Shown: in pieces, positions 61,434-64,000 of the stretch
How positions within the stretch are numbered: the stretch's first letter is position 1
Layout of the letters: every line of letters starts with the position of its first letter
NCBI RefSeq assembly: GCF_900102965.1
Contig: NZ_FNGM01000002.1
Location: 114,559 to 178,558, forward strand
Reading direction: 5' to 3'
Origin: Paenibacillus jilunlii
GTDB lineage: Bacteria; Bacillota; Bacilli; Paenibacillales; Paenibacillaceae
Length of the DNA stretch: 64,000 nt
Position numbers and translations under genes: made by a program
Notes under the pieces: generated by a model
What the model saw: only the letters and a program-made list of their open reading frames with translations
Database searches by the model: none
What the model was told of the DNA's origin: nothing

Positions 61434-62687
61434 ATGGCCGTATCCGTTCTGCTGCTGTATACCTCCGGCCAGATAGGCAGTACTTACGGAGGGTTTAGCA
61501 GTACCGCAGAGACAGCGGGCACCATTGGCTTTTGCCAGGTATTCCCTGAGTCCGTCAAGCAGCTGCTCAATGAGTTGAAGGATCATCTCAATGCGGCTGC
61601 AGCTCTAAAGGCATCCTTGAAAGGTTACACTCCGCAGGCAGGTGTTCCGGGCATTTCCGGAGTAGAGTCCATGTCTTTAGAGGAGCTTGAGATAGCGGAA
61701 CAGGAGATTTCAAGGCAGATGGCAGAGCTTCAGTCGGATCTGACCGCCATCAACGGCCAAACAGCGGCTAACAACGGGATTTGGAATGGGATTCATGCTG
61801 AGATCAGCGCGGCCGCTGCGGTCCTGGTGCAGATTGGAGGATATATGATCGATCTGGATCCCAATTGTCTGGAAATTAAGGATGAGCAGTTTTTTAACGA
61901 GCTGCAGAGCAGTGTGAGCCAAAGCGGTGTACTCTCCGAATCCTTCAGTGCTTCCATAACCGGAATTGTCAGCTACTTGAGGGCCATTCAGAACAACACG
62001 GCTCCATCCCCGTTAACGGTTAACGAGGCTGTTTACAACCAACTTCATTTAAGCGCGGGAGAACCCTTACAGTCCTTGCCGATTCTGACTCCATTTATCC
62101 AGCCTCCGGGAGATCTGTCCAATGAGCTGATTTCTTCATATGAGCAGTTGGAGGTTGAGCTGAACCGTGCCAGAGAGGCAGTAACCGCAGATATTTCAGG
62201 ACTTCAGCTCCAGCAGCAGCTGCTCAGCCAGACCCGAAGCAAGCGGCTTGAAGAGCTTGAGAAAGCCCGCCAGGAAGCACTGGAACAGGCCAAAAAGGAC
62301 GAAGAAGCAAAACTCGGCCATGAAAAGCAGCAAAAGGAAAAAGAAAAAGAAAAGGAAAACGAAGAGAAAGCCCAGACTGAACCAAAACCCACACCGGAGG
62401 CCTCACCTGCGGCCACACCTATTATCACACCGGAAGCAACACCTGAGGCAACTCCTACAATAACGCCGGAAACCACTCCTGAGCCTGAGGCAATACCTGC
62501 CGGAGCTTCTGGAGAACCGCCAGCCAGCACCGCTCCGGCACCAGCCGCCGGTAACCCAATCACACCTCCGGATGGAGACGTGATCAAAGCACCTTCCCAA
62601 GAACCACAGGCAACAGAGCCTCCGATCCCGGGTCCGGTAACGACCGCATTGCCTTCGGAGCCACAACTCATTAAAGGTGGAAACTGA
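61434..62687 (+). CDS. DUF4047-like secreted matrix-operon protein (TapA position), start unresolved
   Basis: A protein of at least 417 residues, first in an operon with sipW and tasA. The hydrophobic signal segment MAVSVLLLYTSGQIGSTYGG is followed by a region ending GFCQVFPESVKQLLNELKDH, a long helical domain, a charged coiled coil near 250-310 (KEKEKEKENEEK), and a Pro/Thr/Glu-rich tail (TPEATPEATP). This looks like the DUF4047 family seen next to sipW in Bacillales. ATG 61434 is the first ordinary start in frame, but the frame is open back to 61347. Those codons encode a basic stretch (KRRKRKNHKKGLR) that a signal peptide needs. An ATG at 61343 is out of frame by one base at a six-G run. 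Confidence 0.7.
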   Translation: MAVSVLLLYTSGQIGSTYGGFSSTAETAGTIGFCQVFPESVKQLLNELKDHLNAAAALKASLKGYTPQAGVPGISGVESMSLEELEIAEQEISRQMAELQSDLTAINGQTAANNGIWNGIHAEISAAAAVLVQIGGYMIDLDPNCLEIKDEQFFNELQSSVSQSGVLSESFSASITGIVSYLRAIQNNTAPSPLTVNEAVYNQLHLSAGEPLQSLPILTPFIQPPGDLSNELISSYEQLEVELNRAREAVTADISGLQLQQQLLSQTRSKRLEELEKARQEALEQAKKDEEAKLGHEKQQKEKEKEKENEEKAQTEPKPTPEASPAATPIITPEATPEATPTITPETTPEPEAIPAGASGEPPASTAPAPAAGNPITPPDGDVIKAPSQEPQATEPPIPGPVTTALPSEPQLIKGGN

Positions 62688-62688
62688 C

Positions 62689-63276
62689 ATGCTTATCAAA
62701 AAAATACTCAGCCATACATTATCCGCAGTGATGGTTTTAATTTTCGTGGTGCTGGCAGCAGCTGTAGTAGTATCCAGAGCCTCGGGAGGTGAGCCTGCCC
62801 TTTTCGGCTATGAGATCAAAACGGTGCTGTCCGGTTCGATGGAACCTGGCATTCAGACCGGCTCCATAGTCGCCTTGAAGCCCGGAGGAGATATGACCCG
62901 CTTCAAGAAGGGCGACGTCATTACCTTCATGAGCGGGGACAATATTCTGATCACTCACCGCATTGTGGATGCTTCTGCAAAAAATGCTGCCGGAGAAGTG
63001 GTCTATCATACCAAAGGCGACAACAATGATGCTGTCGATATGACCCCTGTCAGTTCGGGGAATGTTGTAGCTGAGTATACCGGAGTCACCGTTCCTTATA
63101 TAGGATATGCCATGAATTTTGCCGCCTCCAAAGCCGGCAGTGTGGTCCTGATGATCGTGCCCGGACTGCTGCTCCTGCTCTATGCACTCTACAGCTCTTG
63201 GAAGGCGCTGGCCGCCCTTGAGAAAAAAAATACCGCGCTCCCCCAAGCGCCGCCGGGAACTGACATACAGTCCTGA
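62689..63276 (+). CDS. sipW: Signal peptidase I of the SipW (ER) type
   Basis: A 195-residue membrane protease: TM1 at about 8-28, catalytic Ser in VLSGSMEPGI, catalytic His in LITHRIV in place of the bacterial Lys, Asp in HTKGDNNDAVD, and a C-terminal helix near 148-168. This Ser-His-Asp arrangement is the archaeal/ER type, and SipW processes TasA-family precursors. ATG 62689 follows AAAGGTGG; the stop of the preceding gene is one base upstream. Middle gene of the matrix operon. Confidence 0.95.
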   Translation: MLIKKILSHTLSAVMVLIFVVLAAAVVVSRASGGEPALFGYEIKTVLSGSMEPGIQTGSIVALKPGGDMTRFKKGDVITFMSGDNILITHRIVDASAKNAAGEVVYHTKGDNNDAVDMTPVSSGNVVAEYTGVTVPYIGYAMNFAASKAGSVVLMIVPGLLLLLYALYSSWKALAALEKKNTALPQAPPGTDIQS

Positions 63277-63361
63277 ACAGATTGTCCGCTTCCGCCTACG
63301 AAACGGAAGATACAATAATACATTCATCAACAGCTACACAAATCAGAGGAGGAATTCGAAT

Positions 63362-63970
63362 ATGGGTATCAAAAAAACATTGGGTCTTGGCATCGCATCG
63401 GCAGCACTCGGTTTGTCTTTGATTGGCGGAGGAACCTTCGCATACTTCAGTGATACTGCAACAAGTACGGCTACCTTTGCAGCAGGCACACTGGATCTGA
63501 ACTCCGATCCTTCCGTAATCGTGGATATCCAAAACCTGAAACCGGGTGACACCGTAACCAAAACTTTTAAACTTAAAAATGACGGAACCCTCGATATCGG
63601 CTCGATTCTGCTGAAAACCACCACTGAGGTTACAGATACCCTCGGCGACAACAACGGCGTCGATCTCAGCAAATTCATCAAGGTCAAATTTCTGAAGAAC
63701 AATGATAAAGGAACGATCATCTCACCGGAAGTTGTTGTGTACGAAACTACACTGGATGCCTTGAAGGGGCAAACCCCGGATCTTGTCAACAATACCGGAT
63801 GGGATCAAATTCTCACTGAAGCTGACGGCATCAAAGCACAGACCAGCGACAGCTTTACGGTCAAGTTCGAATTCGTGGATAATGGCGAAGCACAAAACTA
63901 TTTCCAAAAGGATAAGCTGAAGCTGACCTGGAATTTCGAAGCCAAACAAGGCCCCAAAAAAGATTACTAA
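63362..63970 (+). CDS. tasA: TasA/camelysin (CalY) family matrix protein
   Basis: A 202-residue secreted protein. The SipW-type signal MGIKKTLGLGIASAALGLSL, then IGGGTFAYFSDTATSTATFA, is the hallmark of TasA/CalY precursors, with cleavage expected near TFAYFSDTA. The mature domain has LKPGDTVTKTFKLKNDGTLD, the beta-sandwich start of Peptidase_M73/camelysin proteins, which form amyloid-like biofilm fibres. GAGGAGGAATTCGAAT precedes the ATG. It ends the operon within the window; no terminator is visible in the last 30 bases. Confidence 0.94.
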   Translation: MGIKKTLGLGIASAALGLSLIGGGTFAYFSDTATSTATFAAGTLDLNSDPSVIVDIQNLKPGDTVTKTFKLKNDGTLDIGSILLKTTTEVTDTLGDNNGVDLSKFIKVKFLKNNDKGTIISPEVVVYETTLDALKGQTPDLVNNTGWDQILTEADGIKAQTSDSFTVKFEFVDNGEAQNYFQKDKLKLTWNFEAKQGPKKDY

Positions 63971-64000
63971 TTCATAGCGGATTGCATTTTCAGAAGCAGC

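Overview
The window looks like a chromosomal segment of a Paenibacillus-type, spore-former-group Firmicute. Evidence is the strong AGGAGG-type ribosome sites, frequent GTG/TTG starts, simple sigma-A promoters, and gene neighbourhoods known from Bacillus/Paenibacillus: a TPP-riboswitch ThiXYZ operon, CsoR-CopZ-CopA, a YvfRSTU-like ABC/two-component set, YezD next to sulfate permease genes, and a SipW/TasA matrix operon. No rRNA, tRNA, phage, insertion sequence or CRISPR array was seen. It is mostly core and housekeeping-like accessory sequence.

Layout. 1-6.3 kb: partial DUF4269 gene, a short-chain dehydrogenase, a bifunctional NAD(P)HX repair enzyme with a large repeat insertion, an NAD(P)-binding protein and an acetyltransferase. 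6.4-10.2 kb: sulfate ABC transporter (sbp, cysT, cysW, yezD, minus strand) behind a strong promoter, a palindromic operator and a long leader hairpin. 10.4-19 kb: membrane alpha/beta hydrolase, lactonase, small membrane proteins, L-lactate dehydrogenase and a chemotaxis receptor. 19-24 kb: a heavy-metal regulon (P-type ATPase, CDF exporter, ArsR/SmtB repressor) with matching operators. 24-28.5 kb: a two-component system with a LanFEG/BcrAB-like ABC exporter. 29.5-34.5 kb: FMN-binding protein, a CorA-like membrane protein, and a B12-binding sensor protein with a cytosolic hybrid histidine kinase. 34.6-38.1 kb: TPP-riboswitch-controlled thiamine-precursor transport. 38.6-42 kb: YvfRSTU-like module. 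42.2-45.5 kb: nitroreductase, MocR-type regulator and EamA exporter. 45.7-48.5 kb: ECF sigma factor, its putative anti-sigma factor and a target gene, with two matching promoters. 49.3-52.5 kb: copper operon. 52.7-60.8 kb: a GGDEF/HD-GYP protein, an MFS exporter with a PadR regulator, an aldo/keto reductase, and a divergent SDR/AraC pair. 61.1-64 kb: a matrix operon (DUF4047-like protein, SipW, TasA/camelysin) preceded by three SinR-like palindromes.

The most unusual signal is intergenic. Seven copies of a ~185-bp element, each built from ~24-bp units (two direct, then two inverted) spaced ~51 bp apart, recur roughly every 7-12 kb. Two sequence-unrelated tandem repeats, at 48.7 and 60.8 kb, have the same 51-52-bp period. 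Other points for follow-up are a W-x9-EH cobalamin-photoreceptor-like protein coupled to a hybrid kinase, structured hairpins at 10.1 and 29.1 kb, a leader shared by cysW and copZ, a G-tract that throws the start of the matrix operon's first gene out of frame, and in-frame minisatellite insertions in several proteins.
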